From assembly GCF_014805685.1 (NCBI RefSeq), contig NC_060901.1, forward strand, positions 18,523,905 through 18,587,904: a DNA stretch of 64,000 nt, given 5' to 3'. Both the position numbers and the translations under genes were made by a program. The notes under the pieces are model-generated. The model saw only the letters and a program-made list of their open reading frames with translations. It ran no database searches and was not told where the DNA came from. Position 1 is the first letter of the stretch, and the number at the start of each line of letters is the position of its first letter. This stretch comes from Silurus meridionalis. Taxonomy: Eukaryota > Chordata > Actinopteri > Siluriformes > Siluridae. This document shows positions 45,918 through 58,229 of this stretch, piece after piece.

Positions 45918-46311
45918 ATAAAATTTACTCTTTTCCATTACCTTTTTACTTACTTTATATAACTTTTGGTTTTGGTTTACAATTATTTCTGGAGGTAAAA
46001 AAACAAAAACAACAACAATAATAATAATAATAATTGTAAAGAAAAAATAAATTAAAGCAATCATTTAAAACCCGTGTGCCAACAAGTACAACAAGGAATC
46101 AAATCAAATGAAAATAATTATGTAATAAAACGGTCACATCGCAAACATTACACTAAATTTTTTTACATTTGCAAGATCATTGCATGGAACAGGAATACAT
46201 TTTTTACGGCCCTGGAACTTGAAACACTGCATTTAAGCGGCAAAAAATTGAGTCGAAAACGTTGGTAAAATGTTACTTCCAAAACTCCCATCTGAAAGTC
46301 CAAAAAAAAAG

Positions 46312-47013
46312 AGAAAGTGAAAACCAGGGAACCTTTTTTTTTTTTTTACAAAGAAATTACATGAGTTAAATTGATTTTAATAAAAAAATAATAAAAAAAA
46401 TTTTTGATTGAAAAATGAAAAAAATGAAAAAATGCAAACAATGCGGAATGATGTAACACCCCGATGTGTTACATCAGTACACTTAGTTACAAAAGTATTT
46501 TAAAAAAGGACAGAGAAAACAAGACATCAACCCTTTTAACAATGAAATTACACAAGTAAAATTAATTTTAATAAAAAAAGAAAGTGAAAACCAGGAACCT
46601 TTTTTTTTTTACAAAGAAATTACATGAGTTAAATTGATTTTAATAAAAAAATAATAAAAAAAATTTTTGATTGAAAAATGAAAAAAATGAAAAAATGCAA
46701 ACAATGCGGAATGATGTAACACCCCGATGTGTTACATCAGTACACTTAGTTACAAAAGTATTTTAAAAAAGGACAGAGAAAACAAGACATCAACCCTTTT
46801 AACAATGAAATTACACAAGTAAAATTAATTTTTAATAAAAAAAAGAAAGAAAGAAAAAAAAATTGTGATTGGATTTGTGGTTGAAGACCTCATCAAACCT
46901 TTTTTACAAAGAAATTATGAGTAAAATTGATTTTAATAAAAAATAATAATAAAAAATGTGTGATTGTCCCAAACCGGATTAAAAAATGCCATAAATACAG
47001 AATGATGTAACAC
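46312..47013. repeat. 268-bp tandem repeat, about 2.4 copies, with a perfect hairpin
   Basis: 'gaaagtgaaaaccagg' starts copies at 46312 and 46580; a diverged partial third begins near 46898 ('ccttttttacaaagaaatta'). Each full unit contains gatgtaacac-cccgat-gtgttacatc (46450-46475 in unit 1), a 10-bp perfect stem. Units 1 and 2 are almost identical. AT-rich and non-coding. Confidence 0.92.
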
Positions 47014-47504
47014 AGATGTGGTTTCTGAAATAGTAACAATAAATAATAGTTAGATTTTATTTTGTAACAAAAAAATAAAGCATACTTCACTTCAATTAGT
47101 TTTAACACGAAACCCAAACCTTCATAAGTAGACAGCATTCGTACACGGTCAACGAAAGTGTTTGTCCATCGTTTTGCTGTATTTTCAAAGCGATTTGCTT
47201 AAAAATGAAGCATAAAGGCGAGCGCGTATCTTCGACTCGCCTCGATTCGTTTTAATTTTAACGCTTCTAAAAATGCCCGTGGCCCCAAAGCAGCTTCGCT
47301 CAAATCTTTGATATCTAACAATGAATCAAGTTACAGATATTCACTAACATGAGAAATCCTATAAAGGTTTGCATTTAGAGAGAATTTATACGTCTGGTTG
47401 AGAGTTTGAGAGTTAGCATACGGTATTAGCAAAGAAACACGTACGTCGAGATGTCAAAGCTATTTCATCCAACTCTTCCTGGTCGCTGAATCACTATTGC
47501 AGGA

Positions 47505-47950
47505 AGTCAAGCCAAGTTTATTTCTATAGCGCTTTTCACAACAGACATTGTCTCAAAGCAGCTTTACAGGATTTTAAGAGTTAAGGTAAATAATGTGTGT
47601 TTATCCCTGATGAGCCGCCATGTAGACTGTAGCAAGGAAAAACTCCCTTAGATGTTATGAGGAAGAAACCTTGAGAGGAACCAGACTCAAAAGGGGAACC
47701 ATCCTCATTTGGGTGACATCAAGAGTGTGATTATAGTCTTTAAACGTTATGGAACCAGGAGCTACTGAGCAACTCATAAAATAGCTCAACATTTAAGATC
47801 ATCATAAATCCAACACCAGCTTCTCTCCATGCCAGAGCCTTTAAACACTCAAAGAGGTCCAGTGTCCAAACTCTACATGAAGCGGGATCCAAATGGTGCT
47901 GGTACGTCTCTAGATGGTTCTTTAAAGGTCCACAATCTTCATGAGGTGGG
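47505..47950 (+). repeat. teleost interspersed repeat, copy 2
   Basis: Same family and orientation as 44545-44990, somewhat longer ('ggtgacatcaagagtgtgat', then 'ggaaccaggagctactgagc'). Confidence 0.8.
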
Positions 47951-48154
47951 ATGTTATCTCATACTGCATATTATTCTCTACTTCATGAATGAATTACACG
48001 ATATATCAAAATATATGAATCCTACATGTGTATAGAAACGTTCGATAATTAAAACGTTTCTACATATACTTTATTATAGAACTATTGTTCAAATATCCTC
48101 ACATATATTAACTATCATTTTCATATCTGGCCGGATATCAGATTTCCGTTTGGG

Positions 48155-48440
48155 TCTGCTCTTCTGGGAAGATGTTCCACTAGATTCTGTGGAGATTCGC
48201 CCTCATTCAGACGCAAGGATGTTAATAAAGTCTGATGTAAGCGAGATGAGAAGTAATGGGGTGTGATCAGCATTCTAATTCACCCCATAGGGTTTATAGC
48301 TCTTCAGGAGGCCACTCAAGATCTTCTTCTCTAACCTCATGGAGCTGGCTTTATGCTGGAACAGGGTTCACTAAAGTCCCGGACGTTTGTGCGCCTCTAA
48401 CTATCGGGAAAGATTTGGGAACGGAGCACATATGGCTGGA
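48155..48440 (-). repeat. Family A MITE copy
   Basis: 'ctcttctgggaagatgttcc', 'ttcaccccatagggtttata', 'aggccactcaagatcttctt', 'ttgggaacggagcacatatg'. Confidence 0.75.
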
Positions 48441-48747
48441 AAACGCGCATAAATAATCCTGCGTGTTTACATTTTCAGAAAGTTTCGTAATTCAATATAC
48501 CTCGTGTTCTTTCGGACTCCCACCGTTTCTCTCTGATGTCGTTTTCTCGGCGAGCCGTGTTACCGCGCCGAGCCCCCGGGAGGATAATAGAAGTTCACCG
48601 CTGGACCCTTCTTGTGATGACCCCGTCTCTCACTTTTCGCAGGAAATCCTGGAAGGTTCTTGGCCGGAGCGTTTGAACGAATTCCGTCATTAAAGTTAAC
48701 TGGGCGACGAATCGCTGTCGTTTCGGTGGTGGAACATTGTGACCTTA

Positions 48748-48992
48748 AAGACAGCTCCATGAAGATCTGCTATAAGTAGGTTGGAGTGCAGGATCTCCTG
48801 CTATAAAGCTCTGAACCTCAACCTTATTGAAAAACAGTACCTGACTTTGGCCGAATGAGCACGAAATCTAGTGAAACGTCTTCCCAGAAGAGTGGAGGTT
48901 CTTCTAACAGTACACGGTAGACTAACTGTGAAATGGAATGTTAAAAAAAAATGCATATGAATCTTATAAGCAGGTGTCTGCAAACTTTTGCT
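48748..48992 (+). repeat. Family A MITE copy
   Basis: 'acagctccatgaagatctgc', 'gtcttcccagaagagtggag', 'caggtgtctgcaaacttttg'. Confidence 0.75.
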
Positions 48993-49084
48993 CAACCACA
49001 CCCTCTATTACCTTCTGCTCGGGTCAGAGGAATGCTTGGAACTGGGGCACAAAGCTGGGGAACACTAGCGATGAGTCGTTTATA

Positions 49085-49325
49085 AAAGAATTTGTTCTTT
49101 TTGAACGTGACTCAGAAGAACGAGTCGTCTCAAAGAGTGATTCATCCATTTTGAACGAATCTTTAACCTGAATCAGAAGAACGAGTTGTCTCAAAGTGTG
49201 ATTCATCCGTTTTGAACGAATCTTTAACCTGAATTAGAAGAATGAGTTGTCTCAAAGAGTGAGTCTTCCGTTTTGAACGAATCTTTAACGTAACTCAGAA
49301 GAACGAGTCGTCTCAAAGAGTGATG
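49085..49325. repeat. 61-bp tandem minisatellite, about four units
   Basis: The unit contains 'tcagaagaacgagtcgtctc' followed by 'ttttgaacgaatctttaacc'. Anchor 'tcagaaga' recurs at 49112, 49173, 49234 (as ttagaaga) and 49295: exactly 61 bp each time. Confidence 0.9.
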
Positions 49326-49416
49326 TACAGGAAACAGCAACGAACTCCCAGCTCTTTTAGTCCGAGTCGTTCGTTCATTTGTCAAATGGCTCCCATAGAG
49401 GCTATGCAGTTAGATA

Positions 49417-49619
49417 CAGTGAGGAAAATAAGTATTTGAACACCCTGATATTTTGCAAGTTCTCCCACTTAGAAAACATGTAGGGGTCTGAAATTGTCCT
49501 CGTAGGTGCATGTCCACTGTGAGAGACATAATCTAAAAAAAAAATCCAGAAATCACAATATATGATTTTTCAACTATTTATTTGTATGATACAGCTGCAA
49601 ATAAGTATTTGAACACCTG
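49417..49619. repeat. left terminal inverted repeat of Tc1-like element
   Basis: Outer end cagtgaggaaaataagtatt; inner direct-repeat motif gcaaataagtatttgaacac near 49597. Pairs with 50819-51015. Confidence 0.9.
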
Positions 49620-49782
49620 CCTATCAGCTACAATTCTGACCCTCAAAGACCTGTTAGTCTGCCTTTAAAATGTCCACCTCCACTACATTTATTATCCTAA
49701 ATTAGATGCACCTGTTTGAGGTCGTTAGCTGCATAAAGACACCTGTCCACCCCATACAATCAGTAAGAATCCAACTACTAAC

Positions 49783-50802
49783 ATGGCCAAGACCAAAGAG
49801 CTGTCCAAAGACACTAGAGACAAAATTGTACACCTCCACAAGGCTGGAAAGGGCTATGGGGAAATTGCCAAGCAGCTTGGTGAAAAAAGGGCCACTGTTG
49901 GAGCAATCATTAGAAAATGGAAGAAGCTAAACATGACTGTCAATATTCCTCGGACTGGGGCTTCATGCAAGATCTCACCTTGTGGGGTCTCAATGATCCT
50001 AAGGAAGGTGAGAAATCAGCCCAGAACTACACGGGAGAAGCTGGTCAATGACCTGAAAAGAGCTGGGACCACCGTTTCCAAGGTTACTGTTGGTAATACA
50101 CTAAGACGTCATGGTTTGAAATCATGCATGGCACGGAAGGTTCCCCTGCTTAAACCAGCACATGTCCAGGCATGTCTTAAGTTTGCCAATGACCATTTGG
50201 ATGATCCAGAGGGGTCATGGGAGAAAGTCATGTGGTCAGCTGGGATAATAGAACTTTTAGGTCATAATTCCACTAAACGTGTTTGGAGGAAGAAGAATGA
50301 TGAGTACCATCCCAAGAACACCATCCCTACTGTGAAGCATGGGGGTGGTGGCATCATGCTTTGTGGGTGTTTTTCTGCACAAGGGATAGGGCAACTGCAC
50401 TGTATTAAGGAGAGGATGACCGGGGCCATGTATTGCGAGATTTTGGGGAACAACCTCTTTCCCTCAGTTAGAGCATTGAAGATGGGTCGAGGCTGGGTCT
50501 TCCAACATGACAATGACCCGAAGCACACAGCCAGGATAACCAAGCAGTGGCTCTGTAAGAAGCATATCAAGGTTCTGGCGTGACCTAGCCAGTCTCCAGA
50601 CCTAAACCCAATAGAGAATCTTTGGAGGGAGCTCAAACTCCATGTTTCTCAGCGACAGGCCAGAAACCTGACTGATCTAGAGAAGATCTGTGTGGAGGAG
50701 TGGGCCAAAATCCCTCCTGCAGTGTGTGAAAACCTGGTGAAAAACTACAGGAAACGTTTGACCTCTGTAATTGCGAACAAAGGCTACTGTACCAAATATT
50801 AA
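49783..50802 (+). pseudogene. Tc1-like transposase, inactivated
   Basis: 340 codons including the final TAA, normal for Tc1 transposases, which cut and paste the element at TA sites. N-terminal paired-like HTH (about residues 5-110: [48 protein letters not shown]) precedes the DDE domain. Two defects are visible. The first catalytic Asp, expected in MWSDE, is Ala at residue 153 (GCT, 50239-50241; [11 protein letters not shown]). A TGA at 50581-50583 replaces the Trp codon before [14 protein letters not shown]. The second Asp (D243 in [10 protein letters not shown]) and Glu (E278, beyond the stop) are present with 34 residues between them. The rest of the frame is open, so decay is recent. Confidence 0.93.
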
Positions 50803-50818
50803 CATTGACTTTCTCATG

Positions 50819-51015
50819 TGTTTAAATACTTATTTTCAGCTGTATCATACAAATAAATAGTTAAAAAATCACACATTGTGATTTCTGGATTTTTTTTAGA
50901 TTATGTCTCTCACAGTGGACATGCACCTACGATGGCAATTTCAGACCCCTCCATGATTTCTAAGTGGGAGAACTTGCAAAATAGCAGGGTGTCCTTATAC
51001 TTATTTTCCTCACTG
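50819..51015. repeat. right terminal inverted repeat of Tc1-like element
   Basis: Complement of the left TIR with scattered mismatches; inner motif tttaaatacttattttcagc, outer end acttattttcctcactg. Confidence 0.9.
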
Positions 51016-51209
51016 TATATAAATTATTGGAACTATAGTCAAAATTGGTGTATGTAGACGTGTTGGAGGATCTGCCTATTGAAAATGTATCATTTTATTT
51101 GAATTTCTGATCAAAGGAATCAAATGAACTTATAAAAGATTCGTTCATTTGATGAACGAGATTTAAAGAACCGAGTCACTACAATGAGCCGATCTTTCCA
51201 TCACTAATC

Positions 51210-54200
51210 TTAAACAGCTCATGACGGTGGTCCAGTCTCACACATTTAGGCACTACAGACATTTTGAGAATGCTAGTCAGCTTAGAATTCGTGTCTTTGA
51301 GGGTCTTTGGGAAAGAAAACCAGAGTAAATGGATGAAACCCGGCGAAACCCATGCACTCAAAATTTCATCCTTTGGAGAAGCATTGCATTTGGCACCATA
51401 TTGAAACAAGAGTTTACATGACGAACGGATAACTGTAAACGATGTTTCGTCCAATGAGCTTGGTAGAACCCGAGTCAATGGTGAGGTTCATCTCAGTTGC
51501 CCAATTGGATCCTTGACTTGTGTTTGTTGTGGTTCCAGGCAGGTGTCTCTTGCCGGGAGTCACGCGCATCAAAGCTCCACCGTGGAAAGCGAATTTCACA
51601 AACTGGGTGAAAATACTGTACATTTAAAAGGCCCACTGCAGGCAACAACGATCCCCCCCCCCCCACACACACACACATGCACAGAAACACATGACATGCT
51701 ATGGAGCACTCCTTCCAATGTAGCATGTCCAAGCTAAACCACATGGCACTTGAAAGACAGTTTATGGATATGGCTGTTTTGGACAGGGGCAGGGGGCCGA
51801 GCCACGATGAAACTCACACCGCATGCTCAGCGTGCTGACAATATTTCAAGCAGAGACGTGTAACCTTTTAAACAGGTGATTTGTGTTCACACGAGTCATT
51901 GATAATACGGTATGTCATGGCGCTTTATATGGAGTTTACATTTGCCGTTCGGTACAGAAAAACACAAGGCATCTAGAGCTACGTTTACTATAATCAATTA
52001 AAAAAAAAAGGGCGCTTCCGTCTACAAACGCTGCACGTCTGAAAACGTTCACGTTCCCTATACTGCACGATTTGTAAGAACTGCACTACTCCCGCCTGGA
52101 TTTCATTGATTCTCATCACAGTTTTCATGTAAATTTCTGTACTTTCTACTTCTTGTATTTCCAGATCTGTATTTTAGTTAAAATTTATTTGGTCAAATAT
52201 CTTTTCTTCTCAAAGCCGTTTTTAGCCCATCGACCAATCCCTTGTCGCTATGCCTCTTTTCCGGCGTATCATTTCCAGGCTCTCGTGTTCCAAAAACGTG
52301 CGCTATCCTCAGAAGCTAACATCGATCAAGGCAGAAGGCAGATGGAGTTGTAGTGAGTCATGACGTAAACATGACTGAGAACAGAGACGTCCACGATCAT
52401 CTGATCATCATCAGATTTTCTCCTCTTGAACTTTGTGGTTCTTGCTCGGCCTGGATACATGAATTAGATAACAAAATGAATGTTCTATTAATATATTAAT
52501 ATGACGTGAGGTAAACCAGCGTGACAGTAAAACAGGGATTAGTAATTTCTTTACTTTAACTTGAGTCAACCTTTTACCAGATTCTTTTAAAACATGAATC
52601 TCTGTACTTCTAGTTGAGAGTAAAATGTGTGCCCTTTTGCCATCTCTCTGGTTTCCTTCAAATCCTAATGCTTCTTTTTTCCATTCCGGATTAATTGAAT
52701 AATTGATTGAGTTCACTGTGTACTGTAGTAGTTTCAATTCTAATCTACTGAACCCAACGCTGGCATTGGAACAGTATCGCCCTCAAAGCCAATATGCTTC
52801 TGTGGGTGGCAATGGATTTTGGATTTTACTTAGCAGATGTTTCCAGGCTTAGTCAGGTTTGAGTCAGCGATTCTACAGATCCTTTGCGGCCAACTTGAAG
52901 GCATTCATTTGACCAATTAGTGGTAGAGTGACGATATACAGTACACGTTTACGCTAAGAGGGGTCGTGCAAATTTATACCACATCGTCGACGAATAAGCA
53001 GTTAGAATCTTCAAATGATTTTAACACCAAGCTTTCAAACCTGCCCACACACCCCGACCCCCTCCCTGTCAACCGGGTGATAAGCTCCTCACAATACCCA
53101 TACCATCCTCATTACTTTACCACACCAAATACCTCGTCCGATGAACAGAAAAGCTCAGCATTTGCTCATACAATGCAGTACAGGCCAGCACAGCGTTCCT
53201 GTTTCATCCAGTTTCATCTTACCAATGAATATCTTTCACCTCCTATACTCTCAAGAACTCTACTCTCATGACCTGTCAGCACCATGCTGGGAAAACAATA
53301 TACAGACGCCCTAAACCTTCCATCCCCCACTTTGCAAATGATGACCCCCACAGTCTGCAAAGGCTAACGGCTGCCCTGAAGAACACGCTCCCAGATAACA
53401 CTAGAAGTATCTGATTCTAGTATTCAACGCTCTTTAATGGAACACGACAGCAATATGTCATTTATGTCAATAAAGCCATTCTAAAGGTTGAGGATTCATG
53501 GCTTGGTAGAGATGCTCAACCGAGTGAGAGAGGAACCGGGATAGCTTGGATGTTTTAAGAGACGTGACTTGACCCCAAAAACAGTTTCGGTTAGCGCTGA
53601 TCCGTGAGCAGAAACCCTCCAACATTATATCTAGTTATAGATTCTGGAGATCAGGTTATGAAAAACAAGCAGTGCAGTCTAAAGGCCATCATTCTTCCAG
53701 ATACGCAAAGTCAAATATCGCACTGTTATTCATGACCTTAACGTCAGGCCTCTCAAACAGAGCAAAAATGCTATCAGTAGCTAATTCTTTTAATAAGCTT
53801 AAGAGAAACAAGTCTAGAAACAAGTCAAATGATCTGCCAGAGCGATAAGATAATTGCACTTTTTCTTAAAATATGGTGTTAGAAAGAAACATAATGTCTT
53901 CAAATGAGCCTTAAAGTTGACAAAGTCTCGTTAACTTAAAACTAGCTTGTTCATTATTTTTGTAAACGGTTCGCTTTTCTTAATCTTGAAACCAGAGCGC
54001 AAGAGAATGTCTAGAAAGACGATCAACAATTATTTCTTGAAATGTCTTGTAACACACAGCAATTGCGATGCAAAAGCTAATAGCTACTCGCTGCTTCCCA
54101 TAAAACGTCTTACAACATAAAACATTACTGAATGAATTTTGTCAGAACTGAACACTGAAAAATTTCAACATGAGAAATCAAATGACAAAACAACTTAGCC

Positions 54201-54905
54201 AGAAGTAGTTTGTATAAAGAACAAAGCTCCAAAAATGAATAATAATCATGTTTGGAAAGAATGTTATAAAGAAATGTGTTGGCGTTGACGTAAAACAAGC
54301 TTTTGGAACAAACGATACTGATGAACAATACAATACAATGCTAAGGAACCTAAAAAATAGTTTTAAGAGCTAAAATAAAGTCTCAAAAGATTCTGGACTC
54401 AAATGATGTCTCTGATGGTTTTAAAGCTCAATTTATAGGTAACTAAGCTTTGCTAACTAAGAAAGAAAAATCCTAATAATCCTAATAATCGTATTTTATT
54501 CTTCAAATAAGATCAATAAGATTTGACTAGATGATTAAAAGATGCCACATGGAGATCCATAATGGGAAATAATGGGTTTTGCTTGTTTTACTACCAGAAG
54601 GGAAACCTGAACGAGTGCCCAGTGCCTCGAGAAGCTTTTGGGTGCTACATAGGTTTATAAAACATGCACTGGCTTTAGCATGTGACATCAGATTGCTACC
54701 AGAAAGGATTGGGACACACCTGATAGTATCGTTGAACTGTCTGTTTGGAACTAATCCTGACTGATGCTCCAGCAGACAAGTTCTATTGTGTTATAATTTT
54801 CTGATTATTTATTGACAAAATGTTCCCCTGGGAACAGACTGCCATGACCCCTATCTTCCTGCCTCTCAGCCTCAAACATGGGATACCTACAAAAGTGGCC
54901 TAAAG
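51210..54905. other. intergenic, no feature seen
   Basis: 3.7 kb with no recognised repeat family or coding similarity; a short C-run plus CA tract at 51650. This is the least repetitive stretch upstream of vegfa. Confidence 0.6.
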
Positions 54906-54909
54906 CATA

Positions 54910-55025
54910 GCATGAGTAGCTTAGTGGTTAAGGCTCTGGTTACTAATCTGAAGGTTGGGGGGTTCAAGCCCCAGTATTGCCAAGCTGCCCCTTTTGGACC
55001 ACTCCATCATGATACCTGCGCCCTT
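54910..55025 (+). mobile_element. tRNA-derived SINE head
   Basis: Pol III A-box-like tagcttagtgg (54917-54927) and B-box-like ggttcaagccc (54961-54971) in proper order, then 'cagtattgccaagctgcccc', the SINE core shared with 58258. The 3' part is missing or diverged. Confidence 0.8.
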
Positions 55026-55629
55026 GTAAAATACAGGACAAGAAGACAGCCCTGGACCCTAAACATACCCTTAGACAACCCTGAAAAAGGCATTCTGAGA
55101 AGGAAAACAACTATAATGACGTCCAAACCCCAAACCTGAAACATGTTTTGCAGAAGTAACAAGGTCCTACGTATCCATGATGCAATAATGCAGGGTTGAT
55201 TTGCAAGAATTGCTGTGAGGAAGGAGAAGTAATTAATCTCCAGGCTATCTATTAAAGAAAGCCTTTATTCAAAAAGACTTGATTGCTCAAGGATCATGTC
55301 AATCTTCAAATTCAGGAAAGGGGATGTCTATCTAGACATGTTTAATAGTATAGCTTTTCCTCAGACCACAACTGCCAACCGACTCTGTTATTAATTTCAT
55401 TCACATTTGCACTGCTATCTGCTAACACACTGAGACTGCACAATTCTCATTTCTCCAAACTCTTAATGCCATTGCACTCTATTGCTTCTTACTTGCACAC
55501 TACGTATTGCATATTTTTGCACACGCACTGTAAGATAGACTTTCCCCTTGTCCACCTCTTCTTCCATATAAAAAAAAAATATATCATGCTAATATTTATA
55601 ATATATGTCATATATGTCAATATTAATTT

Positions 55630-56200
55630 ATATATATCAGGGGTGTAACGGCACGCATATTCGTAATAAAATTTTTCGGGTACAGGGCTTTCAGTTCGGA
55701 GCACACGTGTACTGAATGCAATCCTTTTTACATTCAGAACACAGTTTAAAACTGAGTTTACTCAGGGATGTATTAAGTGGTGAACCACAAGAATATGAAA
55801 ACATACAAAACAATGCCGGGGTAAAGTAAAGAAACTAGAGTTAACGCAGTGTCACTGTTGTTGCTCGCTCCGTACTGGAAATACGATTTGTAGTACGTTG
55901 TTTTACACGCATACGCAAAATCGCAAACGCTTCTGGTTTTACAACGGCCTTACAGTACGGATTCTTATGTCCAGCTTCAAGAAAACCATAATGTGCAAAA
56001 TTTCACATATCAAGTGAGTGAATAAATAAAGGATGGAAAGAATGAAAACATTTGTTCAAGTCTGCTATAATAAGTAGAACAGTTAAGTAGATCATATCTT
56101 TAGGAAATTAAATATTAAATGTAAAACACACACACACACACACACACACATCTGTATTACTCAAATTCGGTCTAACAAATGTAAAAAATAAAATGATAAT
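55630..56200 (+). repeat. hAT-like element fragment with one recognisable end
   Basis: Begins caggggtgtaacggcac (near 55638), then 'cagggctttcagttcggagc' and 'gcacacgtgtactgaatgca', the start I know from fish hAT elements. Continues with the blocks shared with 19862-20275 and a (CA) tract at 56127-56149. Confidence 0.7.
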
Positions 56201-56468
56201 CATAAATATAAAAATTTTAATGTAATCAATTTAATTTGTGCCAATTCAATTTAATTTTTTTATTATTTTATTTCTATCAAATATGATTTTCTATATTATT
56301 TAACCAAGCAGCCATTTTATTTCAAATTTGTTTATCCACGGATAATATCTGCACCTGACCAGGGCACAAAGTTTAAGGCCAGGCAGACCTTTAAGCCACC
56401 AGACCATAGCAGACCATGCTTGTGCAGTATTTATAAAGAAATGAACCGGGGCTTCATGTGATTTATAA

Positions 56469-57774
56469 CAGTGATCACCAACCTTTTTTTGCACCACAGA
56501 CCGGATTAATGTAGGACCGTATTTTCACGGACCGATTTAATGTCAGACAATATTTTCACGGACAGACCTTTAAGGTGGATAAATACAACAAAATACAGTG
56601 GAACCCGCTTATCTCGACCTCGGTTAACTCGACAACCCTATTAAGTCGACGTTTTTGAAGTGGAACCGCCAAATTCTCGCTTTGTCTAAGCATTTTTTAT
56701 CGGTTATGTCTTTTTTATGTCGCCGAACCCTGATATCTCGAGCACAAGGGGGGAAAAGTTACCATTTAACGTTGGTTATCTCGGTGCAGCCGTGAAAAAT
56801 CAAACCTTACAGATGCTACAGGTGTTGTATTGTATACTGGTGAATCTCTGCTGTTAGTTAGTGCACATATGCCTTTTGTTGTTAAATGTTATGCGATGAA
56901 CGGGAGGCGAAAGTAGAAGCATGGCGCTGAACAGCACACGGGAGAACGTGGGATGAGCAGCAAAAGCATAGAATGAACCCCGGCAGGATCGGGGGGAATC
57001 CACGATGCGCTTTGGGAAGAAAAGCGCAGCCGTTGAGAGAGTGCCGGTGGGAAGGCACGTACCGGGATACGCATGTGCGATAACAACGACCGCCGTGAAC
57101 TAACATATACCAACAATAACGGACAGTGAGAGTGTGGAAGTTTAAATAGGAGCTGGTGATGATGATAAACGAGCACCATATGTGCGCTTCAGAGAAAGCG
57201 GCCGAGAAAGCACCTGCCATGCCGAAGGGGGCGTGGCAGGTGGATTCCTGACAGTTAACAAACATGTACTGTATGTATTTTTATAGCATGCCTTCATCAA
57301 ACAAATCGCGGCAACGCTGTTGTGTAAAAAAAAACTTCAAAAACACGTTAATATATTGCCGCCATTTTGATTTTCATTTATCTCGAACATCGGTTATCTC
57401 GATGCTTTTTGGCAACCCCCTAGGACATTGACATAACCGGGTTCCACTGTAAAATGGTATTTTCCAAATATAATAATAAATGTGATTCCTTTATGTTGGT
57501 TTTTGCTTTTGGGTTTCAGTTTAGCGCTAATGTATTGTGTGTTAGCGGCCGGACCACCCCCTTTAAGAAGGTAGCGGATGTAAGTAAGACATGTGACCAA
57601 GGCATCAGGACATGCATCAAGAGTAAGTCGGAGACAGATGTTGCGGAGAAAATATCAAACTAAATAAATAAAACATCAGTCAGAATCATATAATAAATAA
57701 AACGGAAATAATGCAAGTTATGTATTCTCTCTGTGCGGCCCGGTACCAATTGGCCCAGGGGTTGGGGACTACTG
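56469..57774. mobile_element. hAT-like non-autonomous element (outer element of a nest)
   Basis: Ends cagtgatcaccaacc (56469) and ggttggggactactg (to 57774) are inverted repeats of the common vertebrate hAT MITE type (CAGTGGTCCCCAACC), with 'gcaccacagaccgg' and 'gcggcccggtaccaattgg' just inside. Flanks atttataa and atctatag are 6/8 identical, a plausible decayed 8-bp duplication. Interrupted by a pogo-like insertion at 56595-57449. Confidence 0.75.
56595..57449. mobile_element. pogo/Tigger-like MITE, complete, inserted in the hAT-like element
   Basis: 855 bp flanked by TA. Left end cagtggaacccgcttatctc; right end reads cataaccgggttccactg, its near-complement. The interior contains 'ctcgagcacaagggggga' and an open stretch conserved at DNA level in the copies at 7003 and 45122. 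No transposase is encoded. The CAGTGGAACC...TA ends point to the pogo/Tigger branch of Tc1/mariner. Confidence 0.8.
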
Positions 57775-58229
57775 ATCTATAGCTCTCACACTTGCTCTCA
57801 GACTGCCCAAAAACTCTGCTGACACAAGTATTGAATTCAAAGCCACTCGCATTGCTAATCCTGCAGTTCCTCCTAACCTTAGTGGAATCATACAAAATGT
57901 GTTATTACCATAACACCATCAGGCTGATATTTATACATCTGGAAAGGTACAGAATTTAAGCTAAAAACAATGTAAAGCCCTGGACGAGTCTGGCTCAGAG
58001 CTGTCAGATCTGTCAAAACTTAACGCACAAGACTTGCCCAGATATACCCTGAAAAGAAATCCTTTCCATTGCCTGAAACCATGGTTGACTGCATCCAGGG
58101 CTCCTTCTGTGACAGAAGTTCTGACTGCTGATCTTTCTTGAGGAAATACCCAGTGTATATTCAACAGAATTATTGGCACCATTTGTAATGCCATAGGTAT
58201 TTCTCCTATAGAAAAAGGTGATAGCTGAA

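Larger units (their letters stand above)
49417..51015 (+). mobile_element. Tc1-like (DD34E, IR/DR type) DNA transposon, near full length
   Basis: A 1.6-kb element flanked by TA dinucleotides (49415-49416, 51016-51017). Terminal inverted repeats are about 200 bp: the left begins cagtgaggaaaataagtatt and the right is its near-complement, ending acttattttcctcactg. Each TIR has an outer and inner copy of the 'aataagtattt' motif (near 49426 and 49600 on the left), the IR/DR arrangement of Sleeping Beauty-type transposons. It encloses a broken transposase. Confidence 0.93.
49064..51209. mobile_element. apparent hAT-like element hosting a 61-bp minisatellite and the Tc1 insertion
   Basis: Left 'ctagcgatgagtcg' (49064) and right 'ccatcactaa' (to 51209) look like decayed inverted ends (tagygatg). 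Both flanks of the Tc1 insertion share 'cgttcatttg' and 'gaacgag/gagtc' motifs (49365-49385; 51140-51200), as if one element was split. No clear 8-bp target duplication was found, so the boundary call is tentative. Confidence 0.4.

Noticed and set aside
46312..47013. CRISPR-like or array-type repeat
   Set aside because: Unit is 268 bp with no spacers; vertebrate AT-rich tandem repeat.
53000..53270. 101-codon frame at 52966-53271
   Set aside because: Ser/Thr/Pro-rich composition without domain, no splice context or neighbouring exons.
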